From Paraburkholderia susongensis (GTDB lineage Bacteria > Pseudomonadota > Gammaproteobacteria > Burkholderiales > Burkholderiaceae), in the NCBI RefSeq assembly GCF_900177725.1, contig NZ_FXAT01000001.1, positions 930,001 to 994,000 of the forward strand: a DNA stretch of 64,000 nucleotides, written 5' to 3'. This document shows positions 46,892 to 55,961 of this stretch, in pieces (the first letter of the stretch is position 1; every line of letters begins with the position of its first letter). The position numbers and the translations under genes are program-made. The notes beneath the pieces are model-generated. The model was given only the letters and a program-made list of their open reading frames with translations, had not been told where the DNA came from and ran no database searches.

Positions 46892-48648
46892 CAAGGGTCC
46901 GGCTGTTCTTCGAAAGTTTCCCGCAAGGCAATCTGCATCGACGCGTGGATCTTCACGCACCAGCGCCACACGAGCGCAAGCAGCAGCGCCGCGCAGACCA
47001 GCACCGCGACGAGCAGCCCGGTAGGCGGCAGGATGCTGCTCGACAGCGCGGCCACGAGCAGAAACACGCCGATCATCGAGACGATCGGCACGAGGTCGGC
47101 GATCGCGTGGCGCAGCGCGCTCGTGAAGCGCCCCGCCGTCGCGGGCTGCACGCTGACTTCCGAGAGCAGCAGCGCGAGCGACTTCGTCTTGCGATACACA
47201 GCCACGAGAAACGGCAACGCCACGACGAGCGCCACGCTCCATTGCACGACACGCTGCAGCGACTCCTCGCCGAGCCAGTGCGCCAGCACCCTGCCGGTCT
47301 GCGGCGCGCTATACGACACGGTCAGAAAAATCGCCGCGACGAGCGCCAGATTCACTGCGATCTGCACGATGATCCGCCGCGTCATGCTGAACAGCGTCGG
47401 CTCGCCGCGCTCCGTGCTCAGGCTGCGCAGCCATTGCCCGTACATGCCGAAGACATTGGAAAGCGTATCGGGCATCGCCCGCGCGATGCTGCGCGTGAGC
47501 GGATCGGCGGCGCGGATCAGATACGGCGTGAGCAGCGTGGTCAGCGCCGACACCGCGACCGCAATCGGATACAGAAACGCGCTCGTCACCTTCAGCGTCA
47601 CGCCGAGCGACGCGATGATGAACGAGAACTCGCCGATCTGCGAAACGGTCATGCCCACGCGCATCGACGTGCGCGCGTCCTGCCCCGAGAGAAAGGTGCC
47701 GAGCCCGCACGAGACGATCTTGCCGACGATCACCGCGAGCGTGATGATCGCGATCGGCCATCCGTAGTCGAGCAGCACGGCCGGGTTCAGCATGAGCCCG
47801 ATCGTCACGAAGAAGATCGCGGAAAACGCGTCGCGCAGCGGCGCGATCAGATGCTCGATGCGATGCAGATGGCGCGACTCGGCCATGATCGCGCCGATCA
47901 GGAACGCGCCGAGCGCAATGCTGTAATCGAGCTTGACCACCAGCAGACAGAAGCCGAAGCAGAAGCCGAGCACGGACACGAGCAGCATCTCGTCGCTGCG
48001 GGTGCGCGCGACGTAATTGAGCGCGCGCGGCACGAGCAGCACGCCGACGATCAGCGACACCGTCATGAAGAGCAGCAGCTTGCCGAGCGTGACCGCGGCG
48101 AGCCCGGCGGAGAGTTGCCCGGTTTGCGCGATGCCGGTCAGCAGCACGAGCATCGCGATGCCGAGAATGTCCTCGACGATCAGGATGCCGAACACGAGCT
48201 GCGCGAAGCTCTCGCGCTTGAGCCCGAGGTCGGACAGCGCCTTCACGATGATCGTCGTCGACGAGATCGCGAGGATCGCGCCGAGGAACAGCGAATCCAT
48301 CGGGCTCCAGCCGAACGCGCTGCCGATCTCGTAGCCGATCCACAGCATCAGCACGATCTCGGAGAGCGCGGCGACGATCGCCGTCGCGCCGACCTTGAAC
48401 AGCTTGCGCAGGCTGAATTCGAGGCCGAGCGAAAACATCAGGAACACGACGCCGAGTTCGCCGAGCGTCTGGATGGTCTGTTCGTCGTGGATCAGCTGGA
48501 ACGGCGGCGTGTACGGCCCGATGATGAGCCCGGCGGCGATATAGCCCAGCACCACCGGCTGCTTCAGGCGATGGAACAGCACGGTGACGACGCCGGCCAG
48601 CGCCATCACGACGGCCAGATCCTGAATGAAGCCAATACCCTGGTGCAT
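46891..48648 (-). CDS. CPA2 family cation:proton antiporter (KefB/YbaL-like, no RCK domain)
   Basis: A 585-residue inner-membrane protein starting MHQGIGFIQDLAVVMALAGVVTVLFHRLKQPVVLGYIAAGLIIGP, diagnostic of the Kef/CPA2 family. The first ~385 residues are the Na/H-exchanger fold, with LGAILAISSTTIIVKALSDLGL and VFGILIVEDILGIAML. Instead of the cytosolic TrkA-N/RCK nucleotide-binding domain of KefB/KefC, the C-terminal ~200 residues hold about four further membrane segments (for example FSMTRRIIVQIAVNLALVAAIFL). Likely K+ or Na+/H+ exchange; gating must differ from KefB. Confidence 0.88.
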   Translation of the reverse strand: MHQGIGFIQDLAVVMALAGVVTVLFHRLKQPVVLGYIAAGLIIGPYTPPFQLIHDEQTIQTLGELGVVFLMFSLGLEFSLRKLFKVGATAIVAALSEIVLMLWIGYEIGSAFGWSPMDSLFLGAILAISSTTIIVKALSDLGLKRESFAQLVFGILIVEDILGIAMLVLLTGIAQTGQLSAGLAAVTLGKLLLFMTVSLIVGVLLVPRALNYVARTRSDEMLLVSVLGFCFGFCLLVVKLDYSIALGAFLIGAIMAESRHLHRIEHLIAPLRDAFSAIFFVTIGLMLNPAVLLDYGWPIAIITLAVIVGKIVSCGLGTFLSGQDARTSMRVGMTVSQIGEFSFIIASLGVTLKVTSAFLYPIAVAVSALTTLLTPYLIRAADPLTRSIARAMPDTLSNVFGMYGQWLRSLSTERGEPTLFSMTRRIIVQIAVNLALVAAIFLTVSYSAPQTGRVLAHWLGEESLQRVVQWSVALVVALPFLVAVYRKTKSLALLLSEVSVQPATAGRFTSALRHAIADLVPIVSMIGVFLLVAALSSSILPPTGLLVAVLVCAALLLALVWRWCVKIHASMQIALRETFEEQPDP

Positions 48649-48861
48649 GAACGCCTTTCCTTACAAAAAGTAATCTCTAACCGCAGTTTAACAAACGAAG
48701 CGGTGCTCCCTGAGCGTGGTTCGACTGAATATTTGAGCGGCCTGACGCGCGGATCGCCCGCCCGGAAGGCCCGGTGCCGCCGCCCGCGCGCCGTTGCAGC
48801 GAGTCGCGCCGCTATGAGGCGCCGGCTTTCATCCGGCTTAATTTTGAAACGCTGGACATCA

Positions 48862-48873
48862 GTGAAATATCAC
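48862..48873 (+). promoter_or_regulatory. Dyad upstream of the DUF2848 cassette
   Basis: GTGA-4-TCAC at 48862-48873, followed by an A/T-rich stretch with AATAATATT. It sits 37 bases before the DUF2848 start and may be the operator for the cassette's GntR regulator. Confidence 0.4.
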
Positions 48874-48909
48874 AATAATATTTGGCGCATATTTTTATCG
48901 GAGCCAGCC

Positions 48910-49596
48910 ATGCAGTCGTTGCCGTTCAATCTCGAAGACCGCGCGGGCCGCCGCCGCACCGAGCACGTCGAAGTCAGCCGTTTGACGATCGCCGGCTGGG
49001 CGGGCCGCGACCAGGCCGCGATCGAGCACCACATTGCCGAGCTGGCCGAGCTCGGCGTGAAACGCCCGTCGACCACGCCGTGCTTCTACCGGCTCGGCGC
49101 GGAACTGCTGACGCAGGCCGAACAGATCGACGTGGTCGGTGTCAAGTCGAGCGGCGAAGCCGAATGCGTGCTGCTGCAAACGCCGGCGGGCCTGCTCGTC
49201 ACGATCGGCTCGGATCACACCGACCGCGAAGTCGAGGCCTACGGCGTAACCGTCTCCAAACAGGTTTGCCCGAAGCCGCTCGCGCGCGACGCGTGGCTCT
49301 TCGACGACGTGGCCGGCCACTGGGATCAGCTCGAAATGCGCGCCTATGCGCTCGCCGGCGGCGCGCGGCGCGTCTACCAGCAAGGCAGCGTCGCGTCGCT
49401 GCTGCCGGCCGCCGATCTGCTCGCGCGCGCGCCGCTCGAACAAGGCGCGGCGATGTTCTGCGGCACGCTCGCGGTGCAAGGTGGCATCGTCGGCATGGCC
49501 GATGGCGATGCGCTCGAACTCGAGCTGCACGACCCCGTGCTGAACCGCACGCTGCGCCACGCGTATCGCGTGCGGGCGCTGCCCATCATCGAGTAA
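48910..49596 (+). CDS. DUF2848 domain protein
   Basis: A 228-residue protein in a family related in fold to fumarylacetoacetate hydrolases (AraD1/FAH-like). Conserved segments include RPSTTPCFYRLG, TIGSDHTDREVEAYGV, KQVCPKPLA and GGIVGMADGDALELELHDPVLNRTL. It is often linked to amidases and MFS transporters, as here, suggesting a step after amide cleavage in a catabolic route. GGAG seven bases upstream fixes the ATG at 48910. The very long open frame upstream is antisense to the antiporter gene. Confidence 0.85.
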   Translation: MQSLPFNLEDRAGRRRTEHVEVSRLTIAGWAGRDQAAIEHHIAELAELGVKRPSTTPCFYRLGAELLTQAEQIDVVGVKSSGEAECVLLQTPAGLLVTIGSDHTDREVEAYGVTVSKQVCPKPLARDAWLFDDVAGHWDQLEMRAYALAGGARRVYQQGSVASLLPAADLLARAPLEQGAAMFCGTLAVQGGIVGMADGDALELELHDPVLNRTLRHAYRVRALPIIE

Positions 49597-49620
49597 CGCG
49601 TCGAATCAACGCGTCGAATA
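49595..49620. repeat. 13-bp tandem duplication at the DUF2848 stop codon
   Basis: AACGCGTCGAATC and AACGCGTCGAATA, starting inside the stop codon of the DUF2848 gene. Confidence 0.75.
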
Positions 49621-49640
49621 ATGCTGAACGAGACACCCCC

Positions 49641-50981
49641 ATGAGCACCCCTTCGCTTTCCGTTAGCGCCGCCGCCCCTTCCGACGCGTGGCTCGAAGCC
49701 GCCGCGTTGCGCAAGATCACGTGGCGCATCATGCCGTTCCTGTTTCTCGTCTACGTGCTGTCGTATCTGGACCGCGTCAATATCGGTTACGCGAAGCTGC
49801 AGTTCACGGGCGACCTCGGTCTCTCGAACGCGGCGTACGGGCTCGGCGCGGGGATCTTTTTCTTCGGCTACTTCGTGTTCGAGGTGCCGAGCAATCTGCT
49901 GCTGAAGAAATTCGGCGCCCGCGCGACGATCGCCCGCATCACGATGCTGTGGGGCCTGCTCTCGTGTCTGATGATGTTCGTGCGCAGCGAGACGATGTTC
50001 TACGTGCTGCGCTTTTTCCTCGGCGTGGCCGAGGCCGGGCTCGTGCCCGGCGTGGTGCTCTATCTGACCTTCTGGTTTCCGTCCGACCGCCGCGCGCGCA
50101 TGGTCGCGGTGTTCATGGCGGCGATTCCGGTCGCGGGCATCATCGGCGCGCCGCTCTCGGGCTTTCTGATGTCGGCGCTGCACGAGGCGCACGGCCTGCG
50201 CGGCTGGCAATGGATGTTCCTGATCGAGGGCATCCCGTCGATCCTGGCGGGCATCTGGGCGCTCGCGGTGCTGCGCAACACGCCGTCCGAAGCCGCGTGG
50301 CTCAGCGCCGACGAAAAGCGCGTCATCATGGGCCGCCTCGAGCGGGAAAACAGCGCGGCCGCGGCGGCCGGCGCCGAACACCGGCTGGGGACCGCGCTGC
50401 GCTCGGGCCGCTTCTGGATGCTCACGCTGATCTACTTCTGCCTCGTCACCGGCAACGCGGGCTTCTCGTTCTGGCTGCCGCAGATCGTCAAGGACCTCGG
50501 CGTGACGAACCTCGTCACCAACGGCTTCGTGACCGCGATTCCGTATCTCGCGGCCGGTATCGGCATGATCGTGATCGGCCGCTCGTCGGACATCACGGGC
50601 GAGCGGCGCTGGCACTATGCGGTGTGCTGCTTCATCGGCGCGGCGGGGCTGCTCGGCAGCGCGTCCGTCACGCATTCGATTCCGCTCGCGGTCACGGGCC
50701 TGTCGATCGCCTATGTGGGCATCCTCGCGGGCTTCGGCATCTTCTGGTCGATGTCGACGACGTTCCTGCAAGGCACGGCGGCCGTCGCCGGTATCGCGGT
50801 CATCAACTCGATCGCGAACCTCGCCGGCTACGTGAGCCCGTACGTGCTCGGCATCATCAAGGACGCGACGCATAGCGTGACGCTCGGGCTCGTGCTGATC
50901 GCCGGGGCGCTGATCGTGGGCGGCCTCGTCACGCTGCTGATGCCGCGCGTGAACGTGCAGCATGCGAACGGGCGCGCATGA
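49641..50981 (+). CDS. MFS transporter, anion:cation symporter (ACS) family
   Basis: Twelve-helix importer of 446 residues. The N-terminus ITWRIMPFLFLVYVLSYLDRVNIGYAKLQF is characteristic of the phthalate/glucarate/tartrate permease group. It also has VAEAGLVPGVVLYLTFWFPSDRRARMVAVFM and VIGRSSDITGERRW. It probably imports an organic acid or amide that the neighbouring amidase and DUF2848 protein process. It starts 44 bases after the DUF2848 gene and is likely co-transcribed with it. Confidence 0.9.
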   Translation: MSTPSLSVSAAAPSDAWLEAAALRKITWRIMPFLFLVYVLSYLDRVNIGYAKLQFTGDLGLSNAAYGLGAGIFFFGYFVFEVPSNLLLKKFGARATIARITMLWGLLSCLMMFVRSETMFYVLRFFLGVAEAGLVPGVVLYLTFWFPSDRRARMVAVFMAAIPVAGIIGAPLSGFLMSALHEAHGLRGWQWMFLIEGIPSILAGIWALAVLRNTPSEAAWLSADEKRVIMGRLERENSAAAAAGAEHRLGTALRSGRFWMLTLIYFCLVTGNAGFSFWLPQIVKDLGVTNLVTNGFVTAIPYLAAGIGMIVIGRSSDITGERRWHYAVCCFIGAAGLLGSASVTHSIPLAVTGLSIAYVGILAGFGIFWSMSTTFLQGTAAVAGIAVINSIANLAGYVSPYVLGIIKDATHSVTLGLVLIAGALIVGGLVTLLMPRVNVQHANGRA

Positions 50982-51084
50982 CGGGCGGGCATGAAACACG
51001 CCCCCACAGGCGCGGGACGCCCACGCGCCGCGCGCGCAAAACCTTGCTCTACAATGCGGACGACATCGCCCGCTCGCTCCATCC

Positions 51085-51765
51085 ATGACGCTTACGCAGA
51101 CTGCCCGTCCCTCTCCGCCCGCCCGCGCAACCGCGGCGGGAAGCCTCGCTGAACAGGCCTACGAGTTCGTCAAGCGCGAAATCATCACGATGCGCCTGCG
51201 CCCGAGCGAGGTGCTCAACGAGGCGGAGCTGATGGCGCTGACCGGCATCGGCAGAACGCCGGTGCACCAGGCGCTGCACCGGCTCGTGCACGAGGGCATG
51301 CTGACGATCATGCCGAGAAAGGGCATCATGGTCCGGCCAGTGTCGCTCGAAGACGTGCTCGCGATCATCGACGTGCGGCTCGTCAACGAAAGCTACTGCG
51401 TCGAGCTGGCCGCGCGTCATGCGCAGCAGCACGACTACGACGCGATGCAGGCGCTGCTCGAGCGCTCGGCCGTGTGCGTCGCCGCGCACGACGTCGGCGG
51501 CATGATGGACATCGACCGCGAATTTCATCTGGCGATCTCGGCGGCCTCGCGCAACGCGGTGCTCGCCGACATTCTGCGCGGACTGCACGAGCGTTCGCTG
51601 CGCTTCTGGTTCATTTCGCTGTCCGAGCCGCATCATCTGGAGGACGTTCACGAGGAGCATCTCGAACTGTTTCGCCTGCTGCGCGAGCGCGACGCCGAAG
51701 GCGCGCGCCGCTCGGTGCAGAAGCATATCGAGGCGTTTCGCGCGACGCTGTTCAAGCGTATCTGA
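51085..51765 (+). CDS. GntR family transcriptional regulator, FCD/FadR subfamily
   Basis: A 226-residue repressor-type protein. Winged helix at residues 15-80 (LAEQAYEFVKREIITMRLRPSEVLNEAELMALTGIGRTPVHQALHRLVHEGML), then an all-helical FCD effector domain with the metal/ligand residues in DVRLVNESYCVELAARHA and HEEHLELFRLLRERDAEGARRSVQKHIE. It sits between the transporter and the amidase in the same direction, so it most likely controls this cassette. The inducer is unknown. Confidence 0.9.
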   Translation: MTLTQTARPSPPARATAAGSLAEQAYEFVKREIITMRLRPSEVLNEAELMALTGIGRTPVHQALHRLVHEGMLTIMPRKGIMVRPVSLEDVLAIIDVRLVNESYCVELAARHAQQHDYDAMQALLERSAVCVAAHDVGGMMDIDREFHLAISAASRNAVLADILRGLHERSLRFWFISLSEPHHLEDVHEEHLELFRLLRERDAEGARRSVQKHIEAFRATLFKRI

Positions 51766-51819
51766 GCGCGCGGCGCCTCATCACTCTTCACCCGCTTCAA
51801 CCGGATCTGAACGAACATC

Positions 51820-53199
51820 ATGGCCACTGAATTCGCCCCCTTCCCGCCGCTTGCCCAGCTTGCCGCCGATCTCGCCGCCGGCCGCACCACGAGCCGCGCG
51901 CTCGTCGAAACCGCGCTCGAACGGATCGCCGATCCGGCGGGCCAGGGCGCTTCCGTATTCATGCACGTCGACGCCGAATCCGCCCGCGCCGCCGCCGATG
52001 CGCACGACCGCCTGCGCGCGGCCGGCACCGCGCTCTCGCCGCTCGCCGGCATTCCGGTGTCGGTCAAGGACCTGTTCGACATCGAAGGCCAGCCGACCCG
52101 CGCGGGCTCCGTCGTGCTCGCCGACGCCCCCGCCGCGAAGGCCGACGCCGTCGCGGTCGCGCGTCTGAAGCGGGCCGGCGCGGTGATCGTCGGGCGCACC
52201 AACATGAGCGAGTTCGCGTTCTCCGGGCTCGGTCTGAATCCGCACTACGGCCATCCGCTCTCGCCATACCGGCGCGGCGTGAAGGGCGACGAACGGATTT
52301 CGGGCGGCTCGTCCTCGGGCGCGGCGGCCTCGGTCGCCGACGGCATGGCCGCGATCGCGCTCGGCACCGACACCGGCGGCTCGATCCGCATTCCGGCCGC
52401 GCTGTGCGGGCTGACCGGCTTCAAGCCGACCGCCTCGCGCATCCCGAAACAGGGCGGCGTACCGCTTTCGCCGACGCTCGATTCGTTCGGGCCGATCGGC
52501 GTCTCGGTCGCGTGCTGCGCGCTCGTCGACCGGATGCTCGCCGGGCTCGAACCGCGCATTCCGGCCGCGCGGCCGCTCGAAGGCGTGCGCCTCGGCGTGC
52601 TGACCAATTTCGTGACCGACGGCGTGGAAGCCGAAGTCGCCCGCGCGATCGACACCGCGCTCAAGCATCTCGAAGCAGCGGGCGCGATCGTCAGCGAGGT
52701 GCGTTTCGCGCCGCTCGACCGCCTGCCCGAGGTCAACCGCTTCGGCTTTTCGCCGATCGAGGCGTATGCGTGGCACCGCCCGCTGCTCGAGAAGCATCGC
52801 GACCAGTACGATCCGCGCGTGCTCGTGCGCATCATGAAGGGCGAGCCGGCCAGCGCCGTCGACTATCTGGACCTGCTCGCCGGGCGCGAGGCGATGCTCG
52901 ACGAAGCCGCGCGCACGCTGTGGCCGCGTTTCGACGCGGTCGTCGCGCCGACGGTGCCGGTCGTGCCGCCGCGTCTGGCCGACCTGCTCCACGACGACGA
53001 CGCGTTCGGCCGCACCAACGCGCTGATTCTGCGCAATCCGAGCGCGTTCAACTTCCTCGATAGCTGTGCGCTGTCGCTGCCGTGCCATCTGCGCGGCGAC
53101 GCGCCGGTCGGCCTGATGCTAGCGGGCGCGCCGCACGCCGACGATGCGCTGCTCGCGATCGGGCGCGCGGCGGAGGCGGTGCTCAACGCGATCCGCTAG
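51820..53199 (+). CDS. Amidase signature enzyme
   Basis: Amide hydrolase of 459 residues with the complete Ser-Ser-Lys triad: Lys83 in IPVSVKDLFDIEG, Ser164 in ISGGSSSGAAASVADG, and the nucleophile Ser188 in LGTDTGGSIRIPAALCGLTGFKPT. It is related to glutamyl-tRNA amidotransferase A and small-amide hydrolases but lacks the AtzF C-terminal domain. It is the last gene of the DUF2848-MFS-GntR-amidase cassette. The substrate is unknown. Confidence 0.9.
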   Translation: MATEFAPFPPLAQLAADLAAGRTTSRALVETALERIADPAGQGASVFMHVDAESARAAADAHDRLRAAGTALSPLAGIPVSVKDLFDIEGQPTRAGSVVLADAPAAKADAVAVARLKRAGAVIVGRTNMSEFAFSGLGLNPHYGHPLSPYRRGVKGDERISGGSSSGAAASVADGMAAIALGTDTGGSIRIPAALCGLTGFKPTASRIPKQGGVPLSPTLDSFGPIGVSVACCALVDRMLAGLEPRIPAARPLEGVRLGVLTNFVTDGVEAEVARAIDTALKHLEAAGAIVSEVRFAPLDRLPEVNRFGFSPIEAYAWHRPLLEKHRDQYDPRVLVRIMKGEPASAVDYLDLLAGREAMLDEAARTLWPRFDAVVAPTVPVVPPRLADLLHDDDAFGRTNALILRNPSAFNFLDSCALSLPCHLRGDAPVGLMLAGAPHADDALLAIGRAAEAVLNAIR

Positions 53200-53306
53200 G
53201 CACGAGGCGGGGGCGGTCGCCGGGCACGGCGCGATTGGCTGAGCGACGCGCGGTTCATTGAACGCGACCCAGTTCGCGCAGCGGCGATGCGACGCGCCAG
53301 ACGGCA

Positions 53307-53329
53307 CAATGCCGCGGCGCGCGGCATTG
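53307..53329. other. Perfect ten-pair hairpin between the amidase gene and dsbB
   Basis: CAATGCCGCG and CGCGGCATTG around a three-base loop. There is no T-run, so it is at best a weak terminator. Confidence 0.4.
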
Positions 53330-53398
53330 GACGCGGCGCGCTACGCCAGGCGGCCGCGCGCGCTATTACGCGATAAGCGGGAGGGCGGGGCTTCGCGC

Positions 53399-53404
53399 TA
53401 GAAT
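53399..53404 (+). promoter_or_regulatory. Candidate -10 box of dsbB
   Basis: TAGAAT, 44 bases before the dsbB start; no good -35 is seen. Confidence 0.3.
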
Positions 53405-53441
53405 CGCGGGCACCCGCCTTTTCCGTTTCCAGACAAACTGA

Positions 53442-53957
<516 letters not shown>

Positions 53958-54335
53958 GTCGGGCCGACCTGGTTGGACGGGGGCGGGCGCTGCCGGGGTT
54001 GGTGTTCGGGTTGGCGTCCGGTTTGCCGGCCCTCGCACTATCTCCGTTGTTCGCGCTGTCCCGGCTGTTTCCGCCGTTCCCGCTGTTCCCGCCCTCGCCT
54101 CCCGCCGGTGCGCCGGCCTCCCCGCACCGTCTTTCCCCCCCACGCAACTTCCCGCCGCCGCGCGAATCGTATAAAGGGCATGACTGCCGCCGAATAAGCT
54201 TCATGTGATCCGGGAAATATTTTCTGGACCGCGTAGTGCTATTGTCGGATATGGATGGCGATCTACGTGCGCGAGGCCGGCTTCGGCGACCCCATGCGTA
54301 ACGCGCGCCCGGTCCGCAATGTCTTCCGGTTCTCT
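53958..54335. other. Gap between dsbB and xdhA
   Basis: A 378-bp gap, strongly C/T-rich on the plus strand, with a 9-bp tandem repeat at 54044-54097. A 69-residue frame at 53999-54208 is proline-rich and overlaps the repeat; I do not call it a gene. The xdhA promoter should lie near 54200-54330. Confidence 0.5.
54044..54097. repeat. 9-bp tandem repeat upstream of xdhA
   Basis: Six units in register: CCGTTGTTC, GCGCTGTCC, CGGCTGTTT, CCGCCGTTC, CCGCTGTTC, CCGCCCTCG. Confidence 0.75.
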
Positions 54336-55961
54336 ATGACAACGCAAACCATCCGCTTCTATCACCAGGGGTCCGTCCGCGAGGTCGCGGGCGTCCCGGC
54401 AACGCGCACCGTGCTCCAGCACCTGCGTGAGGACCTCCGCTGCACCGGCACCAAGGAAGGTTGCGCGGAAGGCGATTGCGGCGCGTGCACGGTCGTGATC
54501 GGCGAACTCGACGCGCGTGGCGGCCTCGCGCTGAAGGCGGTCAACGCCTGCATCCAGTTCCTGCCGACGCTCGACGGCCGCGCCCTCTTCACCGTCGAAG
54601 ACCTGCGCGCCGCCAACGGCGCGCTGCATCCGGTGCAGCAGGCGCTGGTTGACTGCCACGGTTCGCAATGCGGCTTCTGCACGCCCGGCTTCGTGATGTC
54701 GATGTGGGCGCTCTACGAAAACCAGCCGGCGGGCGCTGGCCTGCCGACCCGCGACGAAATCAACGCCGCGCTGTCCGGCAATCTGTGCCGCTGCACCGGC
54801 TACCGGCCGATTATCGACGCCGCGCAAAAGATGTTCGACTACGCGCAGCACCCGCGCGTCGCGCTCGACCGCGAGGCGGTCGTGGCAACGCTGCGCACGC
54901 TGCAACGCGGCGACACCTTCGAGTACAGCGCGCCCGACGCACGCGGCGCCGCGTTCGGATCCTCGACCTTTCACGCCCCGCTCACGCTCGACGCGTTCGC
55001 GACGCTGCGCGCGCGACACAGCGCTGCACGCATCGTCGCGGGCAGCACCGACGTCGGCCTGTGGGTCACCAAGCAGTTCCGCGATCTCGGCGACATGCTG
55101 TACGTCGGCAACGTCGCCGAACTGAAGACGCTCGCGCGCGACGCGCAGACGCTGACGATCGGCGCGGCCGTCACGCTCGAAGACGCGTTCGCGGCGCTCG
55201 CCGCCGATTACCCCGAACTCGCCGAGATGTGGACACGCTTCGCATCGCGGCCGATCCGCAATGCCGGCACGCTCGGCGGCAATGTCGCGAACGGCTCGCC
55301 GATCGGCGATTCGATGCCCGCGCTGCTCGCGCTCGGCGCCGAAGTCGTGCTGCGCCGCGAGCGCGCGACGCGCACGCTACCGCTCGACGCGTTCTATGCC
55401 GGTTATCAGAAAACCGCGCTCGCGGCGGGCGAATTCGTCATGGCGCTGCGCGTGCCGCGCCCGGCAGGCGATCTGCGCTTTCGCACCTACAAGGTGTCGA
55501 AACGCTACGACCAGGACATCTCGGCGGTGTGCGCGGCGTTTGCGCTGCGCATCGGCGAAAATGGCGAGAGTCATGGCGAAATTCGCGGCGAAAGTCACAG
55601 CGAGAATCACGGCGAAGCGCGCAGCGAAATTCGCTCCGCCCGCATCGCGTTCGGCGGCATGGCGGCCACGCCGAAGCGGGCCGCGCAAACCGAGGCGGTG
55701 CTCAACGGCGCGGCATGGAGCGAATCGACCGTGCGCCGCGCGATGGACGCGCTCGCCGCCGATTACCAGCCGCTTACCGACATGCGCGCATCGAGCGCGT
55801 ACCGGCTGAAAGTCGCGCGCAATCTGCTGTGGCGCTTCTATCTCGAAACGCGCGACGATGCACCGCTCGCGCTGTGCGACGTGAATGCGTTCGCGTTCGA
55901 AGCGGCGGTGCCAGGCGTATCGGGTACACTCGACGCGCCCGTCGCGAAGGAGGCGCCGTGA
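54336..55961 (+). CDS. xdhA: Xanthine dehydrogenase small subunit (FeS/FAD)
   Basis: Electron-transfer subunit of 541 residues. The first [2Fe-2S] cluster uses Cys43, 48, 51 and 72 (EGCAEGDCGACT); the second uses Cys112, 115, 151 and 153 (QCGFCTPGF, NLCRCTGYRPI). The FAD domain spans about 190-400, with IVAGSTDVGLWV and AGTLGGNVANGSPIGDSMPALLALG. A Gly/Glu/Ser/His-rich 24-residue insertion (about residues 410-433) is encoded by a 12-bp tandem repeat. The ATG at 54336 gives the conserved N-terminus. It overlaps xdhB by one base. Confidence 0.95.
   Translation: MTTQTIRFYHQGSVREVAGVPATRTVLQHLREDLRCTGTKEGCAEGDCGACTVVIGELDARGGLALKAVNACIQFLPTLDGRALFTVEDLRAANGALHPVQQALVDCHGSQCGFCTPGFVMSMWALYENQPAGAGLPTRDEINAALSGNLCRCTGYRPIIDAAQKMFDYAQHPRVALDREAVVATLRTLQRGDTFEYSAPDARGAAFGSSTFHAPLTLDAFATLRARHSAARIVAGSTDVGLWVTKQFRDLGDMLYVGNVAELKTLARDAQTLTIGAAVTLEDAFAALAADYPELAEMWTRFASRPIRNAGTLGGNVANGSPIGDSMPALLALGAEVVLRRERATRTLPLDAFYAGYQKTALAAGEFVMALRVPRPAGDLRFRTYKVSKRYDQDISAVCAAFALRIGENGESHGEIRGESHSENHGEARSEIRSARIAFGGMAATPKRAAQTEAVLNGAAWSESTVRRAMDALAADYQPLTDMRASSAYRLKVARNLLWRFYLETRDDAPLALCDVNAFAFEAAVPGVSGTLDAPVAKEAP
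55563..55634 (+). repeat. In-frame 12-bp tandem repeat inside xdhA
   Basis: Six 12-bp units encode GESH, GEIR, GESH, SENH, GEAR and SEIR. The unit consensus is GGCGAAANTCNC. It lies in the C-terminal part of the small subunit. Confidence 0.88.

Noticed and set aside
46945..48909. Long plus-strand frame joined to the DUF2848 gene
   Set aside because: It is antisense to the antiporter. The ribosome site and family start at 48910 show the true beginning.
54668..55960. N-terminal 431 codons of a 1287-codon frame ending in xdhB
   Set aside because: Upstream of 55961 this frame runs through xdhA in a wrong frame. Only the part from MNRTDAF is the large subunit.
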